NCBI RefSeq assembly: GCF_001625305.1
Contig: NW_017803965.1
Span: 538,122-602,121, forward strand
Direction of reading: 5' to 3'
DNA from: Branchiostoma belcheri
Lineage: Eukaryota; Chordata; Leptocardii; Amphioxiformes; Branchiostomatidae
Length of the DNA: 64,000 nt
Shown: positions 46,794-59,300 of the stretch, one piece after another
Numbering within the stretch: the stretch's first letter is position 1
Layout: each line of letters opens with the position of its first letter
The notes under the pieces: model-generated
Seen by the model: only the letters and a program-made list of their open reading frames with translations
The model's database searches: none
Told to the model about the DNA's origin: nothing
Position numbers and translations under genes: made by a program

Positions 46794-47300
46794 AAGCAAC
46801 AAATTAGCACCATGCAATACTCTATATTTTATGAATGTACAAATGTAATATCTTTTATAAGAAGCAATGGGACTGATGATGATATTCTTAGCAATATTTT
46901 TTCCCTCCCATGATCTTACATCTAAGATGTCTGGTGCACTATCTAAATTCAAAGAAAAAAGGGCACTTTAACAAGGAGTTTCGGAAAAGAGAGACAAGAA
47001 ATTAGCTGTCCCAAACTTGGCCGTGCACAAACCAGGACGACCAAAAGTTTCAAAAGAATAAAGATTTTCAAAGGTACTAGGCACTACAATCGTGTTCCCA
47101 TTTTGGGGCCTTGGCCAAACAGCATGCTGCCCCGAGGGCTAAGCACAAGGCAATTGTGATTTCTGCTCTGTATGTATATGTAGTCATTGCAGTTCTTACA
47201 GTAGTTGATAGGGGTCACTGCTGAGCAGTCAGGCTCTGAATCTGCTTTTGGTTCTTACATCTCAATTTTACATGGACAATAAAGATTATTTCCCTGTTAC
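46794..47300 (+). terminator. TPK1: TPK1 3' UTR and candidate poly(A) signals
   Basis: AATAAA occurs at 47057-47062 and 47278-47283, after the TAG at 46791-46793. Either gives a UTR of roughly 0.3-0.5 kb. The gene is convergent with the CADM-like gene. Confidence 0.5.
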
Positions 47301-50112
47301 AATTTATCTTAACATCTTGTTACCTATTTTTGGTGTTGTTGATATTTGTATAACTATGTTGTGACAAGCTGATTTTTGTGTCAAACATAACTAGCCTGTA
47401 CCTGGCTTCAGGAGTAGCTGGAAAGAATAGAAACTGGCCAATACTGAAATAAACAGGTAACATCATACCAGGGGACTTTTACCTTTAGCAGACCCAACTC
47501 CCCTGGCATGATATCTATTTGGCCAATTTCTCCTCTTTCCAGTCACTTCTGAAGACTGGCAGAGGCTAAAACGTACATGTAACTACATGTACATACATTC
47601 TGAATTATTCCCAACCTTCTCTTTCAACTCACTCATCATGCAGCTAACCAGTAATGAAGACTAAACCATGATCACATTTTGGAAATTTAATAGAAAAGTG
47701 ATTATGAGGGAAAGTCTCCATTAGAAATTTCATGTGCAGGGCTACAACGCTTTCATACGCACAGAAATGATCATGCTCTTTTCAAAAGTACAGCATTATC
47801 TCTGATAGTCGTTGATTGGTACATAGCAATGGGCACCAGCTTCAATAACCAACACACAAACATACAAGCGTTGTTGGCTTTGAAACTTTAAAGACCTGTA
47901 CAATATTGGTAGCCTTCATACAGATGTGAAATATTTTAAGAAAGTAATAATCAGACCTGTTTAAATCTTCCCAGAAATGTCAAGAAAAATCAAACATAGC
48001 ACCTGGTTGTAATCAGCAAAGCACAAACACAACATGGATGTCATGAGAGAGTGTCTACTTTATACAGTGACAGTAAAGGCATGGAGGATTCCCTGCAAAT
48101 ATTTAAACAGGTGACCAATACTTTCCTGCACGATTGAAGGACTATCATAACTTCACAGTCGAAAGAAAGCACGTGGAGAACTTTTCCCTTCGTACAGACT
48201 TGGAAACGGCTACTTTCACGTGAGATAGCTACAGAAGGAATTCCACTTTGGAATGTAGAAAAATCACACATGAAGAACTTCTTTCTCTTCGGAAGATGGC
48301 TTTCGTTTGCCGTCTTTATGACAGGGTTTACTTCATAGGGTAATAATCTGAGAAAAACAACAGCACCTAGCGATGAAGTTTGCTGTCCTGACAACAAAAG
48401 GCCAATAAACATCTTCCATCTTGCATTTCTAGAACTATTTACATCATCTTCTTCAAAAATTTGCAGTCAAGCTGAATTATCTACAAACTTGCAAAATACA
48501 GGATCTAAAACTACTGGTACATACATAACACAAACAGAATCCAACATCTACACTACGTTTTTTGATGCAGCAGCAAAATAGAGAAAAATTTAACAACCAT
48601 TACACACCAAGGAGTTTTCATAATTGGATAGTTACAGCAAGAAATCACCCAAGACAGAATTTGACCTGTTAGATGTTACAATCACGTGATGTCACAAATA
48701 CATGATCTTCACTCTTGGAGCTGTGCAATTGTCTTCATTTGGGAAAGTTATTATATAAAGATATGTTGCCTTTGGCAAAACAACATCTTTTATACATTGA
48801 AAACAACCTAAACAATATGCAGCAGTAGAGATGCTTTCTGATGAACACAATTCTGAAGCACAACTATTCTGTTGAATAACAAGAATTTCCAGACTGTTCT
48901 GTTCAGCTCCCTCTAGCAGTCCTGAAGGGTACTACAGATCTAAGTCTCGTGGTTATTGCTTTAAGAAATCAACACAACAGGCAAATAGAGAAGAGTTCCT
49001 TATCATAGTTGCCTTACCGCCTACTCTATCATACAAAAATCCATATTTTCCTGAAAGCACATATTTTTACCAAAATGCTGCTATTAAAGAGATACAACAA
49101 ATCCGTACTCCAAAACCTTTTACACCGAGTGATGCTGACAATAATTCTTGCTTGTGGAGGGTTACGTGTGGGCACCGAGGTTATATACATTTGTACAGGA
49201 AACCGGTAAGCCACACTCCTCCCCTCCCAAACAGTACAAAAATAAAACTTCTGCTCCTCCACTTCTTACAGCCTAATCATAAGTGGTAATTTTCACAAAA
49301 TCACTGGCAAGGAGTACAGGCTAAATTTTGGCAGTTAGAAGAAAGTGATAAAAAAAGAGAAAGTGCAACGGAACAAAATCCTTTTACAGAATTCACGATC
49401 TAACACATACTCTGATCAAAATCTGTTTAAAAACGTTAAAAATCAAGCAATCCTTCTAAAACACACCAAACCTTACACCATCCTCTTCAAATGTGACTTA
49501 AACTATAGCAAAACATCATGCAGTATAACTGGTCAAAGTAAAGACAGCTGTATACTTTTGCAGGATCGAACAGTAACATCTAAGCAGTAAAGAACATATG
49601 TTCAGTTATAACGTGGGGTGTTGATCATATACAGTTGCCTGAGAGTTGAGTAGGCACATGTTTACACACACTTCAATAGCAATCCTTGAAAAGTCATCAC
49701 AGGAAATCTCAAATGTGATGAGGTCAGCTTTCTTTACTTCAACCAGTTATCACCAGCAAACACATCACTTAACAGTCTTCAATCACAATCAACACTTAAG
49801 TCAGTGCTCTGTTTTAAGTCTTGATCTAGAAATTACACAAAACTATGCATGACGAGCTAATATGGAAAGTATGAGTCTACTGATTTAAGAATGGCTGCCC
49901 CCCCTCCCTCATGTATTAGCTGGAGGAATGTGAGATGATACAAAGAGCAGGAATGTGTAGAGACAAAAGCAGATAAGGCAGCCCATTGAAACAAACACAT
50001 CTGTATGTGAGTGGTACAGTGTTCCAAAGTTACTATGAAATTGGTGAGTACACTAAGAGACAGAGCCACTGTCCTAAAGAAAGAAACAAGAGGGGGGGTT
50101 TTTGAGAGTTGT
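47301..50112 (-). other. Probable 3' UTR of the CADM-like gene and spacer
   Basis: No coding exon was seen. A minus-strand ATTAAA (TTTAAT on plus near 47686) is a possible poly(A) signal, implying a UTR of about 2.4 kb after the TAA at 50113-50115. Inference only. Confidence 0.4.
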
Positions 50113-50300
50113 TTAAATGAACCACTCCTTGTTCTTCTTGACGGCTGGGTGGTTGGGGTCGCCATTTTGGAGCGCGGTGTCGGCATCTTCTCCATCGCCC
50201 TTCTCCTCGTTGGTCTTGTAGTCGCCCTTGTGACGTGCCAGGTAGCGGCCGAGCATGAAGGCAGCGACCAGGATCACAAACACCAGCACAGCAACCACAC
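50113..50300 (-). CDS. CADM-like last exon: TM helix, 4.1-binding motif and EWFI terminus
   Basis: Acceptor GCGTACCAG, phase 1. VVAVLVFVILVAAFMLGRYL is the helix, followed by ARHKGDYKTNEEKG, DADTALQNGDPNHP and KKNKEWFI, then TAA. Position by position it parallels CNTNAP exon 23, including exon start phase and length (188 versus 200 nt). Confidence 0.93.
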
Positions 50301-53300
50301 CTGGTACGCGACACAAACGTTAGCCGTTTTAACAGGTTTTAATGCTTCCTTTGATGCCTACATTACAACTCAAGATATGTCCAATAGCAAATTGAAGCAT
50401 CATGTAATGATTTCAAATACATGCAGTAATGACGAACGCATACACTACTTTTACTAACTGTACATGCAAGACAATTGTTCTTGGTAACACAATGTAACGA
50501 CAATTGCAACTTTTACGTCACATAGCAAGCAAAATAATACTTTTGTTGTTTTTAACATTACTCTCTTGAAGCATGACAAATATTTAGAAACTTAAAATAT
50601 AATCTAGAATAGGCACTACATACATCTTGCTAGTTTATCTTTGATGCAACACATCTTGAATGCTGAACTAAACTTTAAAAAGTTAAAAGAATCTTCCAAC
50701 AACTTACTTGTACAGTAAATTGGGTTAGTGTCTAGCATTTCAGCATAACTACACAGCAAACATGGCAGCAACTGGTTAGTTTTTAGGATACTTAAAAATT
50801 TCACTAAACAACACAGATACAAAGTGTACTGCCAAAAAAGACCCTACCATATCAACCTACCTGAGTGTTTGAAGAACTCTTTGACCAATTCCAACACCAG
50901 GGTTAGGTTTACTCAGACACAAAATGCTTTCCGATGTTCAAATATACACAGGTCTGCCTTGATGCCAGGCGCTTGTGTCACAGATTACAGAACACTTTGG
51001 TCTGACCACAGCAAAATGTAAACATACAAATTATCAACAGTAAGCGTCACCAATAAATGCAAATGAAGTTTTCACCTACCTTGATGATTTCTGCAACTAC
51101 CAAACACGAGAAGACTCCACTGTGTACTCACAATGATGGTACATGTACACACAGTCATGCAGACAACACAGACACTCGACAGTGTTTTACCAAAGGGTGG
51201 GAGGTAACACTTGGCACCATGGGGTAACAGGCTCAAGAGATAGTAATCTTCAGTAGTTATCCTGACTTTTAAGACATATTACATTTATACAACACAGAAC
51301 AGCCAGCAAATGTTTATATTTTTCCAGCTACATGTAATAACATACAGATGTCAAAACAAGAATACCTTTACGTACTAGTAAATTTTTGTCTGGGTGGTAC
51401 ATATTCATATTATGATATAGACATAGAGAAACTATGGGAAAGGAATTGTAAACCTGTTGGAAGTTCTGAACCTGTAACTCCACGGTACCAGTTTGGAAGA
51501 TGGCAAGGTGGTTTAAACGAATACACACGATGTGAACACATTTATATGGAGATACACCACACAACTGAAGGTCTACGAGAAAGACAAACAGCCAACAGCA
51601 AAGACAGACAAAGGCAACATTCCATAGACATTTGGTATCTCACAAAGCATATCATCAAAAAGATGAAAACAAGCTTGCAGGAGACAGACGATGATTAAAA
51701 CACAAAGAGAGCATACCGGGAAGCAATTATCATGCATGCCTAACCATGAAATAGCTCTTCCCTGTCTCTGAATAAAAGAGACTTCATGGCAATTTTCACT
51801 ACAGGGTGGAAGAAGAATACTTAACTGTACAGTGCTTCCAATATACATGTATCTTTCCTGGTGGTCTTCTTTATTCTGTTTTATTTGCCTTGTTTTCTAC
51901 TAGACAAACCTTGGACAAACCTTGTAGTTTGAATCAACTAGTGACAGGACATCAACCAAGCTGAGACGTAGAGAAAAAGCCATGCCAAAGCAAAAACAAA
52001 ACCATAGGCCATTCACTCTTAGACTTGCATACAAATGTATAGCTGCTCCCTCTCACACACGAACGGATTTCTGTTACCCTACCTCCGAGCACTATTTTAT
52101 CCGTCTGATCAAGGTAGTTCCGCCTGTAGTACTGGCCTGTCCCTAGAACAGTATTCATTCAAAATTGAGCAGGTTACAGGGTTTGCCAAGTACTGTAGGA
52201 ACATCAGCAGATATCAAACAGTTTTTTTGTAGAGCTTTATTTTTTTTGTACGAAATGAAATCTGGGGTTGCTGATGTTCGTACGTGTTGTGGCACTGTCC
52301 GATGGGAGAGGGGCTCCAACTTTGAATGAACACACACCGATCACCACCTGCCACCGTTCAACCGCCGCCACCACTCCACTTACCTGAACACTCCTCACAG
52401 GGGCAAAGGTCGTCCATGGAGGTAAAACAATCCCAGGATGCAGGTGGAGAGAGGATCGCTCATCTTTCTTTTCTGAACATAATTTCTACTACATTTACAC
52501 GGGAATACAGTTTTTTTTTTGGTAAGAGCTCTCTCCAGAAGTAGAAAGAAATCACAGACTATACTTGCAGATACAGGACAGTCATGGAAACTGCCACATG
52601 TCTTTGTAGAACTTGCTGGTTAAAACTTGCCTTGGCCTGTCCATGGGCAAATGACTGATGGAAAGTTGCATGCCTGGAGAGTTACATGTATGTTTGTTTA
52701 CCTGTGAAAATGTTATTCTACAGAACACAGAACTATCGTGAAACAGGGTTTGCTTGGAGGCTGAAAGTGTTTTTTTTAAACAGGGATGGTTTGCAACAGC
52801 AGAATTTTACTGGAGATGATAGCCAAGATGTCGCAAAGATGAGCATTTTATAGTTTTCAAATAAATGCAAAGAATAAAAGCAAAGTTACTAGTAGTAGAT
52901 GCTTTTTCCAATTGTAGTGCTAGTATGAGCTCAGCCTAGAAAAAGGCCCATTCGGTTGCAGATTGGTTGCACTACAAAGGCAGCACTTTGCATGAACAAC
53001 CACAACAGCTGCACCTAATGGGGCAATTTCTAGATTGCCTGATGACGGAAAGCAGAAGCTTTAACCTTTGGTATAGTACATAGGTACCTCTTCAGAGGCA
53101 AGGAATCACAGCAACATGCAAGAGGTTAGTGCTTTGTTAGAGGGTGGTTGAGAGGTTGGCACAGCATGGAGCGAAACTGAGCAAATGTTGTCAGAAGCAT
53201 GCTTTGCTAGATGGGATAGGGTAATTGTGCTGCACAAGCCAAGGCAAGTTTCTCCAAAAGTCCCTGTCACCTTCTTGCATCAGATTTAGTGCAGCTTCCT

Positions 53301-56300
53301 TCAGTAGGAACGTGACGACTGTAACAATTAGACGCACACGGTGCACAGACCAGCGAAAAAGTGAGCACAGACAGAGGAAGAACTGCACAGCACAGCCGCA
53401 AACATGAACAAAACAAACGGCGGTAGCGCAAGAGTAGGAGCAAAAAGCAAGGAGGGAAACAGCACACTTGGCAACACATGGGAAGGTTTACCTCCAACGA
53501 CATTCCCCGAGGAAGTCCTCGCGCTCGGTGGCGCGGGCGCTGTGAAATGTACGGTCAGGAGAAAAGGTGGGTCAGAGTGCTGAAAAAGGTGGATTCATCC
53601 AAAATTGAGAGCCACTTGTTCTCTATACTAGCGCGTTTGCTGTTCTTTTTTTTTTCTCGTGCCACCCATACCTGCAATTACGGCTCCATCTGCACCACAC
53701 CCGTTTGAGGTGCAGGGGGCGCAACTTTTCCGTGGTTACTGGTTTGTTGTGGTTGTAGGTGGTGGCTTCGTTGCTGCATCATGGGGATGGCGGGGAAACA
53801 GGTCGAATGAAGGGTTCAAGGAAGGAGAAAAGTAAAGAAACAAAAGAAAGGTTATGTTAGGAATGTCATACTTCAAACCAGCCAGTTAATAAAATAAGTA
53901 AAATAACTCAGTTCCATGATTAGGCAGTCAAAACAAAACCAAGAATCAAATGAAAAATTGTCATGGCAATCACTGCAGCTTGGTAATCTGTTAATCTTTT
54001 CACAATCAACTCATCAATTTGAAATCATTTCCTGCTCTATTTGATTAGACTCATTAAAAGATGTACAAGGCAAGTGCTATACATGTATTGATTTCACTGA
54101 TTTTTCTGTGGGTAACAAATTTTTGCTAGAGATATGAATATTATTAGCATGTACACACTTGCCTTGAAAAGCTACATAATAAGAGTCTTGGTCCATTGGT
54201 CCATTTACCTATCAAAATGAAGGGATTTACTAGTAACTCTAATAAGAGTTCTACAATCATTATTGCCAACATTGTCGTATTTTCCAATGGCACAAATGGA
54301 CCAAGACTAACTTGTTACATGGTGTCCCAATAGAAATTTGATGTTATATGAGACCACTGAGCAATTTTTCCTTTTAAAAAAGCTCCTTTATGTAGCAGAA
54401 AGGTACAACTTCAGTATATGTCAAGTGCACAGAAACATTACCTTTTTTTTAAGGCCGATGCTTTAAAAGACCATCAGGTAAAATTGTATACCTTTGCCAA
54501 AACACTTTCTTGTCTACAAATGTCCACAGCTAAAATCTACTTAAATGTGAGATCTCCACCTTTCTGCTACACAGCATAAGCAATACCACAAACATTAGTT
54601 TGTAAAAACCAGTCGTTAAACAAACAAAGTTTCATGACTGGGACACCCTGTACATCACAGAGCTCCTCACTGTGTCACAAACTCAGTTTTTAAAAAAACA
54701 CCACTCCGCAAACGACAACTTCCATTCCAAAGTTTCGTTAGTCTCTACACCTCCTGGTCTACCTTGGTTGTGTTAGAGGTTTTCTCATGCATGTGTTCCA
54801 AAGAACTGGCATTACGGACAGCCTTGTGAATGAATCGATGAAAAGAGTGAGGAAGGAAAGACTAGCAGAGCAAATAAAGCCAAGAACAATTTGGAGTAGA
54901 AGATTTTGAGTATTAAAATAGTTTAAAGTAGAAGAAAGCTCAGAAAAAGCTGCAGTGTGGATAGCAGTAGTGTTTTAGGTTTCACTATTATTTGAACTAC
55001 AGTCAGAAGATACCAAAGCCATGAAAATTAAGCTAATATGGTGTTAGTTCTATGTAATGGCAGCTGGGAGTGGTGGGGATTGGGGGGGTGACAATTCGAA
55101 GGGACTGTACGACACTCTTAGAAGTTTTGCAGCATGCAATAGCCAATATAAATTCAGAATACCAATAAATTTTTTGTGATCATTTTTTTCAACGTTAATT
55201 TGAGACTACAAAATCAGCCTCATCAACCCTTACAGCTGGAAGATGAGAAAATATATTTTGATCCTTTTGACGAGCATACAGTCTCTTCATCTTCTATGTT
55301 AGTTAGGAAGCTTGACTACGAGGGGATGTCTCCAGGGGTGATGCAGCAGCTTCTATACAGACCCAACCACCACAATTGGCAAGAACAGTCTGAGTTCATC
55401 AAGACTTGTCCAAGTGGCAATCATTGCATGCATCATTGGTGTACATATGAGCTGATTTTCCACCATTCTTCGCATTGGTAGAATCAGTGGAAATCACAGA
55501 CAGATGGAACATTGTGTGCTGTGTACAGGAGGATATGATTTTTGCAATACTTCCAAACATACGTTTCGAATTATGGTGACAAGTAACAGAATTCGTTTAT
55601 CTGTCCAACCAAAGATCTCTGGACATTGTCTCGTGTATAATTCAAGCCAGGAAGACCATACAGAATTTCTTCCAGCAGTTTATAAAACTACACATGGCAG
55701 TTTTAAACCTGTATTAGCTTCTCTCCTGTAGGAAGCACAGTTGCTCCATCTCGAATCACATGTTGTTCCATGAATCAGTGTCCAACCTGGTCAAAAATCA
55801 TCTTTGTCACAAGACAATGGCATACAAAACTCCCATTCATTTCTCAAGTAATATATCAATCGGCCTGATGATTCTCTATTTTTCATAATTTTGATTTTTC
55901 TCAACATATCCAATGTTTTAGTTTTGGAAATATTTGAAACAGAAGCAAATTTAAAATTGAAATGCACATGCCTTGTGACAACATCAATGACTTGGAACCA
56001 GGGAGAACATTGATGCAAGAAAACTTCATCATTCATGGATCAATACAAATTATGATCAACAATCAATGATTCATCAATAACAAGGTAGGGTCTAATGTCC
56101 CTGGATCTTACTTGGTGGTGGCAACGTTGCTGTTTCATGTAAGTGGTGGGGAACAGGTCAGTTGTTGAGTTAGGAGAACAAATGAAGAAAGGATGTCAAA
56201 AAAAGAAAAAGAAAAGATGCATTAGATGTCAACTTAAATATAGTACTTCAAATCATACAGAGGCAGAAGAAATCAAGTTCCATTATTACATGGCATTAGA

Positions 56301-59300
56301 ATGAAAGCATAAAAGTACTATACCTATCATGGCAAACATATTTACAGTTGTCAAATACACAAGATTAGTTCTTTCAGACACATCCACCTATTTTCAAAGA
56401 ATTAAAGTGGCACCATGTTTTGTTTTATTCAGAATCCAATGATTTTTCTTTGCCATAAAGACTTGATCCATATGTCATATTAACAACATAAAATTAACCA
56501 TCCCAATACAATATTGACCATTTTGATAAGAACCACTCATAAAAAAATCTATTTTAGAATTTTCATCATGAAAAAAGGATAATTTTCAATAGGAAAAGAT
56601 GCAATGCTTCAATTGGCAAGACCAGCATTTAATCACGAATTGGGTTTAGTCTTCCAGTTAATACATGAACTGTCATATCTTTTGAAATCGCAACACCACA
56701 ATTTGCAACAAAAGGGACCTTCAGTTGGTAACAAATAGAAGGCCAAGCACAAATACATGGATTTCAAAACAAATATAACATCAGGATTGTCCTTTAAATG
56801 GCTGTTCTAGAAAACAATAGTAGGTTAAGACCTTTCAAACTACTTGTAGTCTACACTGCCATATATAAACCACATATTCTACCACATCTTCATGTTCTTA
56901 TTTTATTTTATCATAAAAAAATTATTCAATTTTCCAACAGCCAACACCAATTTCAGGACAAAACCCAATATGCTAATGTTTCTAGAACAGCCAGACTTTA
57001 CATATGAAGTCAAAAGAACCTGTTGAAATCATAAAAGGAATATAAGCACACCAAAGTTGTGCCACCAACACACAGAAAGCCCCTTAAACAGTGTTAACCA
57101 CACAAACAATTAGTGTTTAACTGCAAGTTATGACACACTGTTTTTACACTAGTCTCCAGGTTAGATGTTTGCCATGATGAAACGTGATACTACAGAGACA
57201 TAAGACAGAGACAGGTTAAGGCATCTGCCCCATTATTGAATTATGCCACACAGAAATGACAGGAAAAGTACAGACAGAAGAACCACATTACAACAGCAGT
57301 GTTGACAGTGATGTGAAAAGACGTGTTAGCCACAAGGACGGCTAAGGGTATTAGGGGGTGTATGGAGTGCAGTTTTTATATACAAAACCCAGTAACAGTC
57401 TTTGTTGTACAATTACAGATTCCTTACAAAAGAGTTTTAGGCGAAGAAGATACTTTCACATTTTATTTTACTGTGTTAACATCAGTTTCCTAAAATATTT
57501 TAGCAAAATGGACCAGCCAAAGAAAAAAAAGTGTTATTGGTTCAAATAGCAATGCATGTTTGGAACCTTCATTGATTCACTAGAATTTAAAAAAAAAAAC
57601 AATGATAAATAATAACCATCCATAGAACTGATCGCATGATATTTTTGGCTCCTTTTTGGAGGAGCTAGAACATTAGGTACATCAAAGACTGTATTCTTGG
57701 TTCCTGGGTTAAAGTTTGGACACTGAGCCACCGGTCACTAATTTCCCCACACCAGTAAGTAATTGAGAAAAAATCCACTTATGTTGCCACCTTTCCACCG
57801 TTCTGAATAAGAAAGTTATAAATATTAATTTCAACACAAGATGCCCCACAACCTGCCTTAGCAGTGAAGTGTTTTTGCTTGAAAAGGCTATACATGAAAA
57901 TTGCTAACATTTTTGAAATTTGTATATCAAATTTTATCTTTAACACAGGTCAAATAAAGAAGACTATCTAGTGCTATCATATTTCTTTACACATATCTGA
58001 TTATGGTTATGGATGTTTTATGCTTCAAATTTTGTCTGCCAGTCTTGATTCTATGATCAAAAATTCCAATTACTGACTTGGATTTACGTAACACTAGATA
58101 GTCTTGAGAAAGTAAATACCAAAGTTGAAAGACAGTCCTGTAAAACCTTTTGATATCTTTTATTGCACAGAAAATTGTCTGTATACATAGTAAATATGTA
58201 TATGCACTTATGAATGTTTCTGGTGAATTTTTCATTTTCAGGTGGTAGAAAATGAGAACAGGACTGTTTGAAATGTGACATTTTGGAAACAATGAAATCT
58301 GGACCATGGCTCCATTCTGATTTAAGCTGAAAGGGAAAACGTTTTTTATACATCACAGAAATCACAAACAAGCTTGCTGAGTAAAAGGATACATTTCTTA
58401 CAAATTCAGCACATAAAAAAGTATAATGCTTTCATTTCCAAAACTTTATGAAATATTACCAAAAGGCAATCCAGTTACTCAGCAGTACTACAGAGCCACA
58501 ATCCAGAGAGACCAAGGACGCCGTATTCATACCTTCTTCCACTTCATCGATGACGTGAGTGGCGATGGCAGGGTCTCCGATGCGGTTGGAGGCAGAACAC
58601 TGGTAGGTTCCGACAGCATCGGGCTGGATAGACTTCAGCCTCAGCGTGCCAGCGACCACGTCCACGTCTGTGTTGGTGGGGAGGGTCCCGTTGACTCTGG
58701 TCCAGGTGTAAGTGGCAGGAGGGTTGGCGGTGTCCACAGCACAGCTGAGGATGACAGTGCTCCACTGCACAACCTTGTCTGCTGGGTCCCTTGTGATGGT
58801 GGCGGCACTTGGGCCATCTGGTTGGAACAGGCATTCAACATAGCATAAAGACATGCTAAAAAGATTTCATTCCTGGTACTCAGGGTAGTACAAGTATGGT
58901 CTCAAATTTCAGCTGGAGACAACAAATCATTTGTCTGAAAATGAGATGGTTTTCAGCTAAATACTAGGCAAAATCAAATGGGAAAAAAAACAACTAGAAA
59001 TCTAATATTTGTAAAGCAAATGCATAATGTTAACCTTGACAATGTCTAGCCAACAAAGTACTACTGTTTATTCTTATTCAAACACCTTCATATATATGGT
59101 GGTGAGCAGTCCTCTAACTCTACCTCGCTACATAAAGTTATCCAACACCACAGGGACTTCTACCAGTTACCATGGTGACAGACATCTGGTGCAGATCATT
59201 GACTTTATTTGTTTGGAGCAGAAGAAGAAACTGAGCAAAAACAATATGTCTTGCTTCTGCGAAGGTTAACATAATGATTGAGTGGTAGACTTACACTGGA

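Noticed and set aside
50864-50914. 51-nt phase 1-1 segment on the minus strand (NLTLVLELVKEFFKHS) with a CAG|GTAGGT donor
   Set aside because: The acceptor is weak and the encoded peptide does not resemble a stalk or complete the pre-membrane motif.
51070-51120. Minus-strand donor AAG|GTAGGTG at about 51076
   Set aside because: No acceptor in the required phase gives an open frame.
52384-52460. Cys-rich segment (TSMDDLCPCEECS) before a strong CAG|GTAAGT donor on the minus strand
   Set aside because: The donor is good, but in the needed phase the only acceptor follows an in-frame TGA and has a purine-rich upstream tract.
55176-55481. Plus-strand open frame (LEDEKIYFDPFDEHTVSS...)
   Set aside because: It looks faintly coding but has no recognisable domain, no supporting neighbours and no splice partners.
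58084-58371. Minus-strand open frame of 95 codons upstream of the Ig3 donor
   Set aside because: AT-rich chance frame within the intron; no domain or splice support.
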